In this document: positions 35,372 through 46,458 of the stretch, in pieces | Layout: every line of letters begins with the position of its first letter | Position numbering within the stretch: position 1 is the stretch's first letter | The notes under the pieces: model-generated | Databases searched by the model: none | Told to the model about the DNA's origin: nothing | The model's input: only the letters and a program-made list of their open reading frames with translations | Position numbers and translations under genes: made by a program | Source: Galdieria partita | Lineage: Eukaryota > Rhodophyta > Bangiophyceae > Galdieriales > Galdieriaceae | Reading direction: 5' to 3' | DNA length: 64,000 nucleotides | Assembly: GCA_025991245.1 (NCBI GenBank) | Contig: BQMJ01000035.1 | Location: forward strand, 1 to 64,000

Positions 35372-36376
35372 TTAGTCCATATCCGAATTCTCTTTTACTG
35401 CTGTCTCATTCAATACTTCAGGAGCTCTTTCAGAGCTCACCAAGTTTTGCTTCGTTATGATTCTCCTCAACTCAGCTTCAAGTTTCTTTCTTTTCATTTT
35501 CTCCAATTCCAAAGTTTCCCGAAGCACCTCTAACTGTTCTTCGAGTTGGATACTGTGCTCTCCAGAGAGACTATAAACCATCCAATAGACAAGAGAACCA
35601 AACCAAGATTGCAAAATAGAACGACAACTATTCGTCTGTCTTGCTGTATCTGTTGAATCCACCTTCTCAGGTTGTTGGCGTTTGAAAAAATCTTGCTGGA
35701 TTGGGTGCTGCGAAGAAGACCCGAAAAGTTCGTGTACGTCGTTGTTCGAGCCATCTTGAGACGAGTGTGACCTCGATATTTCTGTGGAAACGCTGTCGTG
35801 TACTTTTTCTGGAGTGTTATCTACTGAAGCACTCTTTGGGTGCTCCATCTTTTGGCGACTTTCACTAACAATGCTCGTGCTTTCTTCCTCCAGTTTCGCA
35901 CTTTGATGATTGTAAGGCTTGTCTTGTAGAGACTTGTAGTTTTCGTCAAACCTCTTCAATACGTCGAAGACTTTGTAAAAGTCGTTTTTGTGTTTTAACT
36001 CTTCCAACAAGTGGACCTTTCTTGTTTTCAGTTTTGCCAACTTCAGCCGGTATCGTCTTGCGTTATACCCTATCCAGGAAGCATATACTCTTCGAAAAAT
36101 ATATATGAGAGCAAGTAACATTATGCACAACCAGGTGGCTCTTCTGAATAACAATACGCGAGAATAGGCAACTGTAAGGAATAACGAGGAGACAAAGAGA
36201 CAAGAAACCAAAACTTGTCCTTTTGTACAGTTTCTCGACACTATCCCTAAGCTTTCCAAAATAGACTTTACTTGTTGCTCAACGTTTTGAATTTCGCTCT
36301 CTATATGTTCCAACTTTTCGATGCTACGGTCAGAGGAACGACGTCCATATAATACTGACTGCCACCAGTTTACCAT
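35372..36376 (-). CDS. Lunapark-like ER membrane protein lacking the zinc ribbon
   Basis: A single-exon frame of 334 codons from ATG at 36,376. The N-terminal coiled-coil (about residues 15-45) is followed by two adjacent hydrophobic segments (about 53-75 and 79-97). A second basic coiled-coil comes next (RYRLKLAKLKTRKVHLLEEL, about 108-127), and then FYKVFDVLKRFDE. This order matches Lunapark, which stabilises three-way junctions of the tubular ER with both termini in the cytosol. The C-terminal half is Ser/Gln-rich and ends in a third coiled-coil. The four-cysteine zinc ribbon of animal and yeast Lunapark is not present. It could instead be a different two-TM coiled-coil protein. It is divergent from the desaturase gene. 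Confidence 0.5.
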   Translation of the reverse strand: MVNWWQSVLYGRRSSDRSIEKLEHIESEIQNVEQQVKSILESLGIVSRNCTKGQVLVSCLFVSSLFLTVAYSRVLLFRRATWLCIMLLALIYIFRRVYASWIGYNARRYRLKLAKLKTRKVHLLEELKHKNDFYKVFDVLKRFDENYKSLQDKPYNHQSAKLEEESTSIVSESRQKMEHPKSASVDNTPEKVHDSVSTEISRSHSSQDGSNNDVHELFGSSSQHPIQQDFFKRQQPEKVDSTDTARQTNSCRSILQSWFGSLVYWMVYSLSGEHSIQLEEQLEVLRETLELEKMKRKKLEAELRRIITKQNLVSSERAPEVLNETAVKENSDMD

Positions 36377-36953
36377 CTTTTTATAGTCTCAAAATTCATC
36401 GTTATCCAAACCGTTTGATTTTTAAACCAGCTCGATTCTAATGTTTCAATGTCACTACTAACAACATTTCTGTATTCATGAGACTTGTAGATCAATATTA
36501 GGCAGCTAAGCACTATCTGCCATTTTGTTATGCAAAACATTGAATACTTTTGAGTGCATCGTGACGAAGCAAGTAGACTTTTCTGGAAGCACTTGGGGGC
36601 CTCAAAATATCGACCTTGTGATTTCTAGTAGTTGTCTAAAGTAACAGGTGGATGAACAAGGTTTTATTCATAGAATTCAATAAAGAATCTCCAAATAGAG
36701 AGAGTATGTATGAGTTGAAGAGTACTGTACTCTAGTATTAGCTGGAGATTTTGCCAAACTTACAGACAAGTGACTGTCTATCGTACTTCAGTTGTGAGTC
36801 TACATCTTTGCATCGTATGTACATAACAAAACGAGATAATATCACTCAACTTTATTGCTCTTTTAACACTGATATTATAATTTGTCTTCTCATTTGAACC
36901 ACTCCTTTACCTTATTGTGGGAGAATTTCAATCTCGGCGTCGGTTACAAGAAG
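36377..36953. promoter_or_regulatory. divergent intergenic region
   Basis: 577 bp between the start codons of the Lunapark-like gene and the desaturase gene, so both promoters should lie here. No distinct motif was identified. Confidence 0.3.
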
Positions 36954-38233
36954 ATGTGTAATAGCAAGTATAGCAGTTTGCAAACTCAAGTGGAACAAAC
37001 AAAGAAAGAGATACCTTCCTTGTTAGACCTAAAGAAGGCTATACCTTCACACTGTTTCAAGCCATCTCTAGTGATAAGTTTGTACTATGTTTTCAAGGTA
37101 GTACAAGTATTTTGCTTGTGCATCTTCTTATCAAATCACTGAATAGGACATTTTCTTGATCGTTTTGTTCCTTTTTACTGCTATCCTTTTTAAAGATTCT
37201 CCTTTGTATTTTCTCATTATGCCCTCTTACTGGTTTGCCCAAGGGACTATGTTTTGGGCAATCTTTGTGCTAGGACATGATTGTGGACACGGTTCATTTT
37301 CAACATATCCCGTTATCAATAATGTGATTGGTCACCTGCTTCATTCTGCTATTCTGGTTCCGTATCATCCGTGGAGAATTTCCCATAGAAAGCATCACAA
37401 GAATACCGGAAACTATGAAAGGGACGAAATCTTCTATCCTATGTCTGAAAACGAATATCGAAATGTTCCTCGATTGTCACGTTGGGTATACTCCAATACG
37501 TTTTTCATGTTTTGCTTTGGCTTTCCAAGTAAGTAAACTTCAGAGTGGCATGGCAACGATTATATATTGTCGAGTTATCTGGCAAAGGCAGTTTCCGTTT
37601 ATTGACAATAGAACCAGCTTTTCGTTTAATGCCTTTTCAGTTGACAGTTTTGAACTGATTTGCTTTATTTTAGTATATCTTATTCGTGGTTATGGGGCTA
37701 GAATGAAACATGCTTCGCACTTTTCATTGAGTTCAGAATTGTTTAAAAGAGAAGAGCGCAAACTGGTGAAAACTTCAGTTTCCTGTATTCTGGTCATGGT
37801 AGGATTGTTGACCTGGGGTATCTTTTATTTGGGTGTTTGGAATATTGTTTGTTTCTATGGCATTCCCTACTTGGTATTTTGTTCTTGGCTGTTGGTTGTT
37901 ACGTTTTTGCATCATACTGGCCCTGGAGCGGAATGGTATGATCAATCTTCTTGGTCTTATGTGCTTGGAAATTTACAATGCGTGAATCGTGTCTATGGAT
38001 GGATAGAGCCTATTCATCACAATATTGGTTGTCATACTGTCCATCATCTGTTTCCAGCCATTCCTCACTACAGGTTGAGAGAGGCGGATCTGGCTTTAGC
38101 ACCCATATTAGGGAATCATCGAAAAGAAGACCATTCCAATACATTTTGTTCTCTATGGACTTCATTTCGAATTTGGTCTCGAAACCATGTTATTCCTGAC
38201 AAGACCAAAGTCTTTGTGTTACCTTCTGAGTAA
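36954..38233 (+). CDS. omega-3 (delta-15) fatty acid desaturase
   Basis: Three exons (36,954-37,097; 37,147-37,528; 37,674-38,233) encode about 361 residues. All three histidine boxes of membrane di-iron desaturases are present: HDCGHGSF (exon 2), [10 protein letters not shown], and HTVHHLFP near the C-terminus. The first box and the IPSHC segment near residue 30 are typical of omega-3 desaturases of the FAD3/FAD7 type, which convert linoleoyl to alpha-linolenoyl lipids; delta-12 enzymes usually have HECGHH. Several hydrophobic stretches flank the boxes. Only about 24 residues precede the conserved domain and no clear transit peptide is seen, so ER location is likelier unless an upstream exon was missed. 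The second intron is 145 bp, much longer than the local norm. Confidence 0.88.
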
Positions 38234-38956
38234 TCGAAAGAATTTTGTAAGTTTTTGGTCTCTAAGATATAGAATAGAAACAGGAAGAAATTGGTATGTT
38301 TTGTCAAGTTTGTCTTTTTTACTTCTTTCTTTATGAAAGAATGAAGTATAAATGCAATTTTGGACCTGTTATATCTACAAACTTGATATTATTTTCATTC
38401 GAATGGGAACATTGGATATACATCTCCAAACTAACAATTAGCCTAAGAATAACTAAGCGTCTTACTTGTATCCATTTCACAAACCAAAGTTATCATTCAT
38501 TGCTGTTATACAGCTCAAAAAGATGGAATCCTCTTTTAACGGATATTGATATAGGAAAGGCTATCTTATTTATGATAATCAAAGTTACGTCAACTGGAAC
38601 GTTCATTTTTCATTCCACTTGAAAGCTTTCGAATTTGTAGTTTTTTACAGCACAATAAAGATTTCTTTCGATACAATCACGTAGCTAAAAAGATATCATA
38701 TGGGTCTTCCTCAAATAACGCAGCAATATATCCATCATCAAATCTATCCGGAAAATATATCTTCAAGACCAAAAGTGTTCATCATCACAGGTGCATAAAT
38801 ATACAAACTCTCGCATTTAGAGCTCTATTTCCTTTGACACTAAGACAGAGTTTTCAACCTCACATTTGCTTCTTAGGTTGTCAGACAGACTTGATAAATA
38901 AACAAAGCGAAATGTCCTTTGCTCTGTAGAAACAAATAAAAGTACACGGTTCATAA
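38234..38956. other. intergenic region
   Basis: No confident gene. The 108-codon frame at 38,296-38,622 lacks conserved features. A tiny spliceable frame beginning at 38,700 is discussed among the findings. Confidence 0.4.
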
Positions 38957-39676
38957 TCACTGTTGTTTGTTCCAACTTTCTGGTACAAGCAGTTTGAATA
39001 AATGTCTTCGAGCTCCTCTTCTACTAAGCAGAGAAAAGGAGTCTGGTCGATCATCTATGTCTAGAGTCTTTTTTAGGAAATGGGATGCTTGCTTCCGTCG
39101 TTGTCTACAAAACTTGTATAAGCCTACGCCAAAGACTAGAAAGAAAAATAAAACTGTCAGGTAAAAGAAAGTCTGTAACCACCATCCCCACGTCCACTGC
39201 TTTCCAAAGCTGACCAAGTTTTCTCGACCCGTTGCTGTAGCACTTTCGAGCCAATTAAATACTTTTTCCTTTCCACTTTCTCTACTTCGACGAGATTCAC
39301 AGAGGGATACCCAACCCTCTATCAACTCACGATATGCTTCGGTCCAACAAGACAAAGAACAAGCAATCCACAGGTTCTTTTTGTACAGAAAAATTCGCTG
39401 CAATTCTCGAAAACAAGCTTCAGAACACCTTCCAGTGACATAAAAGTTACGACAATCTAAACTCTCAATAAGGGCTTCAACTAAAGAAGCAACAACTTTA
39501 GTCCAGTATTTGAACAACAAATTCTGTTCCATACCCGTCTCTCGAAGACTATGGCAACTAGCACCTTCTTCACACTGATCTAATTCCACAGAGGAAATAG
39601 TAAATACTAGAGAAAAGAAACAAAACAAAAACAGTACACGAAGTCTTGTGAACATGATTTCTTCAGTCAGCAGCAA
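38957..39676 (-). CDS. single-pass type I membrane protein, cysteine-rich, unknown
   Basis: A single-exon frame of 239 codons from ATG at 39,676 (a second in-frame ATG seven codons on sits just before the hydrophobic core). A signal peptide (RVLFLFCFFSLVFTISSVE) is followed by a roughly 135-residue luminal or extracellular domain with about eight cysteines (CEEGASC, LDCRNFYVTGRCSEAC, ACSLSC, LCES), suggesting disulfides. A transmembrane helix follows near residues 168-190 (TFFYLTVLFFFLVFGVGLY). The tail of about 48 residues is basic and cytosolic. No family recognised. Secretory-pathway location is inferred from topology only. Confidence 0.65.
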   Translation of the reverse strand: MLLTEEIMFTRLRVLFLFCFFSLVFTISSVELDQCEEGASCHSLRETGMEQNLLFKYWTKVVASLVEALIESLDCRNFYVTGRCSEACFRELQRIFLYKKNLWIACSLSCWTEAYRELIEGWVSLCESRRSRESGKEKVFNWLESATATGRENLVSFGKQWTWGWWLQTFFYLTVLFFFLVFGVGLYKFCRQRRKQASHFLKKTLDIDDRPDSFSLLSRRGARRHLFKLLVPESWNKQQ

Positions 39677-39716
39677 TTCTCAAAGATTTATTATTGTCCA
39701 CATATGATTTAATGAC

Positions 39717-40845
39717 TTACAGTCTACTATGATTAGAAGATGCCGCGTTCAAAGAATAAACTCCGGGCGGTACTGAAGCATTCTTTGGAGGCTTAAACGT
39801 TCCTAGTTTGGAGGCTGGCCAGGAAGGAGGTGGCTCCTTTCCAGGTACGCATTGATAACGAGAAAAGTCCTCCACACCTCTTTCTCTCATAAAAACTTCA
39901 TCAATAACTGCATGACCACTAAAGTGTCCACCGGGTTCACTAACCATCATTAACACACAATCTGCAAGGATTGATGCCTAAAAAAGTAAAACACAAAATA
40001 CAAATATCAACGATTGAATACCTTTCTCCACATCCATCTCTCTCCAAGGTGAAAGTTCATAGTAGCAAAACTTTCTATCATTGTTTTAGGCCACAATGCG
40101 TTTGATGAAATGTTAAATTCTCGAACTTCCTATCAGAGCAAGGTTGAGTTGCGAAGTATACAGTGCAAGTTAAAACTAACATCAGCAAGGCCCATGGCTA
40201 AAATAGTCATTCCATACTTGCTCATGAGATATCCTACTTTGCCTTCCATATGTTCCAACTCTACTGGTGGAGACATGGTAATAATATGACCCGAGCGTTG
40301 TTTAATCATATGAGGCAAAACTGCTCGGACACAAGCGAAAGCACCTCTAGCATTGACATCCTGTACCAGATCATATCTTTTCATAGGAGTATCTACTACG
40401 TTCTTCCACCATAACGCCTTTACAAATGTCAGAGTCCAAAACACGCACTTTCGAATAAATAACTTACTCCACTATTTGCAATAAGAATATCAATCGAGCC
40501 AAAAGCTTGCAAAGCCTTGTCCGTCATTTTTTCTACTGCTACTTCATCTCGAACGTCTACTTGACAAGGAAGAGCTTTCACACCATATGCTTCTACTTCT
40601 TTCGCAACGCTATAAATAGTACCAGGAAGATTGGGAGTATCCTGAATACTCTTTGCAGCAACAACAACGTTTGCGCCAGCTTGAGCAAACGTTAGTGCTA
40701 TCTAGCAGCCTTTGTTAGCTTCGAAATCCTCCAAGATGAACTAAAATACTTCTCTGCCTATTCCTCTACTAGCACCTGTAATTACTGCGGTCTTTCCACT
40801 CAGGCACTTTTGTTTGCGCAGCTTGTCAGGTAAAAAGTTGCTCAT
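39717..40845 (-). CDS. HSDL2-like short-chain dehydrogenase/reductase
   Basis: Five exons (40,750-40,845; 40,468-40,701; 40,181-40,417; 40,022-40,129; 39,717-39,977), with introns of 44-51 bp, encode about 311 residues. The cofactor motif TAVITGASRGIGRE is near residue 20. LPGTIYSVAKEVEAYG, VDVRDE and DTPMKRYDL are hallmarks of the hydroxysteroid dehydrogenase-like 2 branch, followed by SPPVEL in place of the usual serine-containing loop. The catalytic pair is read as Y-x-x-x-K in GYLMSKYGM, which is shifted or atypical. NALWPKT near residue 220 is also HSDL2-typical. The SCP2 domain of animal HSDL2 is absent. Substrate unknown; related proteins are peroxisomal or mitochondrial lipid-linked oxidoreductases. 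Confidence 0.85.
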
Positions 40846-40979
40846 TCTGTTCGGAGAAAACAAGCCCTTTTCAAATTCTATTGGACAGGCGATTCTTCTT
40901 CTAAGAGAAAATGTTTCTAATTTTATTCTTTGTCATCCAAATGAAGCAGTATCCTTAAACTATATAATACTATTTTAAC

Positions 40980-42290
40980 TTAACTGGGAGGAGGAGGTGG
41001 CGGTGGAGGGAGTTCGTCATCTTCTTCAGGAGGCGGTGGTGGAGGTGGTGGAGGTGAACGAGCTCCTGTTTGAAAAGCGGAAGAACTTGCAGAAATTTTC
41101 GAGTTCATGAAAGAAGTAGAAACAACGGTAGGCTCCGTTGATGTTATAACTTGACCATTTTCTCCAAAAGTTACTTGTGGGTATGTAACATTACCATTTG
41201 CATCACGATAGCCATAATGTATCCTCCAAGGAGGTATTTTTTGTGTTTGACTCATAACTCCTTGAGACACTCCAGTTCCAGAATCACCAAGAGCATGCGA
41301 CACAGAACCTTGTATGTCACTTGATGGTGCACCACCTAATTCTTCTAAAAATGATTGATATTCTGCATCCAGGTCACCACCATCTTTATATTTCTTAGGG
41401 CAATCAACAGTAGGGTGGCTAGAGTCGCCACATATTCTACAGCTTATGGAGTTGGAGAAAAAGCTACCAGGTCCACGTAATAGTTCATCTTTCCGAAAAC
41501 TGTCTCGATCACGTAAAGTTCCATTCAAAGCTGCAAGTTCTCGAAGCTGTGCCTGCTTGTGTTCATTCTTTTCGTCATCCATCACAGCAATTAAGTCTTG
41601 AATCCTTTGCAAACACTTTTTAACTCTATCCTTTGCGTCCATGCCCTCCGACGTAACCACAACATGAAGATCATCATTATCATCAGGTGCTGGAACTCTA
41701 TTTCTCCCATCTTTCACGGAACCCTTCCCACGAATAGCTATACGACAGTTGAAGTCCTTTTCAAGACGTTTGTGGGTATTGCCACGTGGTCCTAAGATAA
41801 GACCAATAAAGTTGACGTTTGGATATTCATTAACAGGAAGATACATCTTCTCAGAAACTCGTAGAGGTCTTATTCCAGGAGGTGGCTGAAAATAAGGGTC
41901 CAGTTGTTTCAATCTTTCACAGATACGTAACCGCTCTTCTTCAAGCTTGTCTCTTGCTCTATCTGCCCTAGTGTTGACTCTACGGCCCTTGGCGTCATAA
42001 ATTGGTTCTGGTGACGGTGAGCGACATAACTCTTCCACAGGGATATTTCCACTGTTAATTAAGCGCGTCAACGCATCAAGCTTTGTTCTAAGCTCTCGCA
42101 CTTCGCTCTCCTTTGCGTCAATGCTTTCCCAACGAGTCCTGCGCCTCCTCCTTCTTTCTTGCTGCCTCTCTTCATTGGTCGCTGTGTCTTGAGTAGCACT
42201 TTTGCTCAAATCCTCCTGTTTGTCATTCTGAACAGTTTCTCTTTGTTGTTCAACTACTGGACTGTTAGCCGGATTTAAGGTTTCTGTCAT
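40980..42290 (-). CDS. splicing factor 1 / branchpoint-binding protein
   Basis: A single-exon frame of 436 codons from ATG at 42,290. A basic stretch ending in RTRWES (about residues 46-56) matches the U2AF-ligand motif with its tryptophan. A helical hairpin region follows, then a KH/QUA2 domain with NFIGLILGPRGNTHKRLE near residue 160 and the variable loop GKGSVKDGRN. One CCHC zinc knuckle (CRICGDSSHPTVDC) is near residue 282. The C-terminus is proline-rich with two long proline runs. This is the protein that binds the intron branchpoint and U2AF65 in early spliceosome assembly, consistent with an intron-bearing genome. Many SF1 homologues have one or two knuckles; one is visible here. Confidence 0.93.
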   Translation of the reverse strand: MTETLNPANSPVVEQQRETVQNDKQEDLSKSATQDTATNEERQQERRRRRRTRWESIDAKESEVRELRTKLDALTRLINSGNIPVEELCRSPSPEPIYDAKGRRVNTRADRARDKLEEERLRICERLKQLDPYFQPPPGIRPLRVSEKMYLPVNEYPNVNFIGLILGPRGNTHKRLEKDFNCRIAIRGKGSVKDGRNRVPAPDDNDDLHVVVTSEGMDAKDRVKKCLQRIQDLIAVMDDEKNEHKQAQLRELAALNGTLRDRDSFRKDELLRGPGSFFSNSISCRICGDSSHPTVDCPKKYKDGGDLDAEYQSFLEELGGAPSSDIQGSVSHALGDSGTGVSQGVMSQTQKIPPWRIHYGYRDANGNVTYPQVTFGENGQVITSTEPTVVSTSFMNSKISASSSAFQTGARSPPPPPPPPPEEDDELPPPPPPPPS

Positions 42291-42361
42291 GGGCAGAACA
42301 AAAATCGATCAAATTTATTCTAATCCAACACAAACAAATCGAACTATGTTGCTAGTCTCAG

Positions 42362-44147
42362 CTACAACTGTCCACCCGGCATTGGAAACTTCTTCGAGAA
42401 CTCTACTACTTCCTTCCTTAACTTTTCAACTTCCTAAAGGAAGAGTCAAAATGCACAGATAAAGGAAAACTTGAAATTACTCACCTCATGTCCATTCAAG
42501 GCCATATTGAAATCCTTAATGTTCTTTCCCGATTTTTGTTGAATGGAAAGAGCAAGTTTTACTGCTCGATCCAAAAAGTCTGCAACTTGCACAAAATCAC
42601 TTTCCTTGAAACCTCTCGAAGTAAGAGCTGGAGTTCCAATTCGAACTCCACCAGGTACCAGAGCGGATGTGTCTCCATGAACAGCATTCTTATTTAAAGT
42701 AATGTGAGCTGCATCACAAATTTTCTCCATCTTCGAGCCCTATTGTTCATACAACATTATCCTCAACTTGTTCCTTTCACGTTAGCAAACAGTTATACTC
42801 ACGGTAAGATTCACTGGACGGAGATCCCATAAAACTAAATGATTATCCGTTCCACCAGTAGCTAATTTGTATCCTCTCTTTTCGAGTTCCGCTGCCAATG
42901 CTCGAGCATTGGCTTGAACCTGTCACAAGTCACTCGACTCAGTTCGAACAAAAGACATCAACTCTTACTTGAAACGCATATTTCTTGAACTCCGGGGACA
43001 TAGCCTCCTTCAGAGCGACACCAACTGCAGCAATAGTGTGATTGTGAGGACCTCCTTGGCATCCAGGGAAAACAGCCTAACCATTTTAAATAAAACTTCA
43101 AGATAAATAAATAAGTAACCAACCATGTTGATCTTGGACTCAAAGTCATATTCTTCACCAGTCGATTGACCTTGTGAGTCCGTTTTAGGACCACGTCGGA
43201 AAAAGATGAGACCTGCTCTCGGTCCTATAAAAGGGTTCTAAGCTATTCAGCAGAATTTAGCTCAAACACGAACCTCTCAAAGACTTGTGAGTAGTAGTGG
43301 TAACAATATCACAATATTCAAAAGGACTCCGAACTGCACCAGCACAAACCAGACCAGAAGTATGGGCCATATCACACAAAAGATAAGCTCCACATTTATC
43401 GGCTGTATTAAAGAAGTTTAACAACAGAAAGCTACAAAACGTACCAACATACCTATTGAACGTAAACGCTTGTAATCCCAGTCTCTTGGATAAGCACTCG
43501 CCCCGCAGAGAATAAGTTTAGGTCTATAAGTGAGTGCAATCTCTTCCAACTTGTCATATTCAATAAGACCTGTTTCTGGATGTACCTTGTAAGGGAAGGA
43601 CTCAAAATATATGGAAGTTGCTGAAATCTTCTTTTTAGCTGTATAATAACCATGGGTTAAGTGTCCTCCAGATGGCAAATCCAGACCCATTATTCTATCG
43701 TGAACTTGAAGAATCTAAAAGGAAGAAGATTCAACACAACGAAATCTGGACCTTTGAAAAACCCACCCCTGTATAGGCAGCAAAGTTTGCAGTAGAACCA
43801 CTGTATGGCTGTACATTCACTCCCCACCGATCTGAAGTAAGACCGAAAGCTTCTAAAGCCCTTTTCTGAACTAGTGTTTCTACCTGATCAATTATTTCAT
43901 TTCCACCATAATATCGGTTTCCTGGAAGACCCTCTGAATACTTGTTAGTAAGACAAGAACCATTGGCTTCCATAACTGCTCTTGAAGTAAAATTCTCGGA
44001 GGCGATAAGCTCCAAACCAGTAAACTGTCTCTCCTTCTCCTTCTCAATGAGAGAATACATTTCTGGGTCCACTGAAGAAAGTGGTTTATTCCCACTGAAT
44101 CCTTCAAAGGCAGGAGTATAGTAACCGTTTGCATAACACTCAGACAT
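42362..44147 (-). CDS. serine hydroxymethyltransferase
   Basis: Eight exons (43,767-44,147; 43,453-43,714; 43,274-43,402; 43,124-43,224; 42,969-43,076; 42,803-42,919; 42,485-42,739; 42,362-42,433), with introns of 47-63 bp, encode about 474 residues. Landmarks are [12 protein letters not shown] near residue 50, [33 protein letters not shown], the PLP lysine in [12 protein letters not shown] near residue 246, and [13 protein letters not shown]. The enzyme interconverts serine and glycine with transfer of a one-carbon unit to tetrahydrofolate. The protein starts close to the conserved domain without a presequence, so it is probably the cytosolic isoform. The first donor, GTGGGT, is slightly unusual. 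Confidence 0.95.
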
Positions 44148-44729
44148 GGTTGCTTGAATAGTATTTGCTAGGCAACAGAAACAGAAACTGCCACGGCCAA
44201 AGCGCAAATGAATAATAAAAGGGTGGAAGAAAAACTTAAATTCAGTTGATTTCTCTCATGTGGAGTGCTCAGCCTTCTAGTACGAGAACTTTGCAATAAA
44301 AATTGCAACTGTTGTTTCTTTGGAACTTTGCCTTCGTTCAAGTTGATCTGTACATACACTGAGGCTATTAGGACATATTCAGCTGCTGAAGGCACGGCAC
44401 CATAAATAAACTCGGTGACCAGTGTAAAGGAAGAGAAACAGATTGTAGTGAGTTTCAGTCCTCTCTTCTATTGTATATCCAAAACATTCAGTTTATTCTT
44501 GCCTCAAACGCTGTGGGTTAAGTCTCTCTCTAGTCATTCATATTCACTCTTCATAAGACGCCGTACTCCAAAAATGGGGTAAATATACACGTCAGTCCAA
44601 AAGCTTTTCGTGGCCCATTCCATTTCCCATCGTCGAATAAAACAATTGCTGTGGAAAAAAAAATTTTGGCTAAGCTCTTCTGCATTTTCTGTTTCCTAAG
44701 AATTGCCTTTGGAAAGAATATTAAAGCGA
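44148..44729. promoter_or_regulatory. divergent intergenic region
   Basis: About 580 bp between the SHMT and glycosyltransferase start codons. Short open frames here have no conserved features. Presumably carries the two promoters. Confidence 0.3.
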
Positions 44730-46389
44730 ATGAAGCCGAGTTTTCGATTTGTAAGAGTTTCTTCTACGCGACTAGTTGCCACCTTTTTGTTCTTATTGCT
44801 ATGCTCCTTGTTCTTAATGCTCCAGTTGCTCTATAAAAGATCAGCTATCAGTATAAGAACCGACTGGAGGCCTGAAACAGACCCAATCATATTGGAACTT
44901 CTTGAAAAAGCTGCCAACAAGACCTCTCCTTCTGAGGATGAGTTGTTTCAGGATATTTTGGTGTTGCCGAGAGAGGATCCACGATGGGAAGAAATAAATA
45001 AAATTCACAAAAGTCCTTACTGGGACAAGTCTGTAGTAAGTCAGACGTGGGGAGGAAAGACTAAAGTTTGGTGTCCGCCTGCTCATAATAATTGTGTTGC
45101 GGACGAGTTTCGTTCTGTTATATGGTGGATTGATTTCACAAATGAAAGACTAGCCAACGAAGCAGACGAGTTCGAGAAAGTTATTTTGAAGGAACATTAC
45201 AAGGAATCCCACGAGCAAAATCTTGTCTTGTATGAGGCTACAGACTACAACTATAATAATAACTGGACGAAAGCCTTACCTACGATTTATGCGGCCTCTC
45301 CAATTTTGAGAGCCACAAGACCTGAACTGAGCATTGCTTTTTTTATTCAAGTTAGTGAAAGCAATTTGCATATGTTTCCACGCATGTTCAACAGAATCTA
45401 TCATGATAAGAATGTCTATGCCATCCATTTTGATAAACATATCTCTGAACAAGATATGGAAGAAGCATTGAGAGGTATTGGCTTTAAGCAATCGAACAAC
45501 GTAGTTTTATTACCTCGCGAAAAAGTTTCCTATTGGGGGATATCAATGGTAAGTGAAGGAAAGTTTCTGTTCACTTCGATGACTGAATGAACATTAGCTT
45601 TTGAATACTATTTCTGCCATAACAGAACTATTGGATAAGAGTTCTTACTGGGATTATTTCATCAATTTGTCAGCTGCAGATTATCCATTGATAACTCCAT
45701 CTAGACTGCGAAGGCTTTTTGCACAAGCTGCTGAAGAACCAGAATACAATTTTATTCAAGTTCTTGGTGCAAATGCTGCCAAAGATCATGATTATCGAGT
45801 GAAACAAATTCATTTTGATCCAGCTTTATTTGACGCCGAAGGAAATGACTTGTATACGGTACCTGATAGAAGTCATCCTTATGCACGACAAGATAATATG
45901 AATGTACAAAAAGGAGAAGCCTGGATGATTTTATCTCGATCCTTTTGCAGATACGTTACTAGAGAAATGGAGCCGAAGCGCTATTTAATACGCTTTGCAA
46001 CTGCTTCAGCTTCTGACGAATTATATTTTCAGACAGTATTTTGGAACTCTCCATATCGTCCTACCATAGTCAATCGAATCTTCCGAGCTATATTTTGGTT
46101 TCATCCCTTAAATGGAACTTCTGGTGCAAGGCCATATAATTTAGATCGAGCTTCTTTATTCTATGACTATATTCGATGTACTGGGGCATTATTTGCTAGA
46201 AAATTTATGGAAACCGATAGCGAAACCTTGATGATGATTGACCGTGAACTTCTTAATGAAAGCTGTGAGATAAGTCAGCAATATTATGATGAAGTATCGA
46301 GGCAATTTCTGTATGCTACAGCGGATACGCGAAAGAGAATGAACAGATTGAGATGGAAGGACCCTTTTTACAATCAATATCATTCTTAG
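44730..46389 (+). CDS. GT14-family (core-2/I-branching, xylosyltransferase-like) glycosyltransferase
   Basis: Two exons (44,730-45,548 and 45,598-46,389; 49-bp intron) encode about 536 residues. The N-terminus is a short basic cytosolic tail followed by a signal anchor (LVATFLFLLLCSLFLMLQLLY, about residues 15-35), giving type II Golgi topology. The catalytic domain begins near residue 200 with IAFFIQVSESN. NVYAIHFDKH, YWGISM, the highly conserved INLSAADYPLI (about residue 295) and SDELYFQTVFWNSP (about residue 415) follow, as in family GT14. Such enzymes add GlcNAc, GlcA or xylose to glycans or proteoglycans in the Golgi; the specific donor cannot be told from sequence. The start is the first ATG in frame. 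Confidence 0.88.
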
Positions 46390-46458
46390 TTATTTCTTCC
46401 CATTGTGAAGTTTACCTGAAAAGTTGTATATTTTCTAAAATATGATAATACATAGCTA

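Noticed and set aside
38296-38622. 108-codon open frame after the desaturase
   Set aside because: No motif, no plausible splice links, and low-quality composition; likely 3' UTR or spacer.
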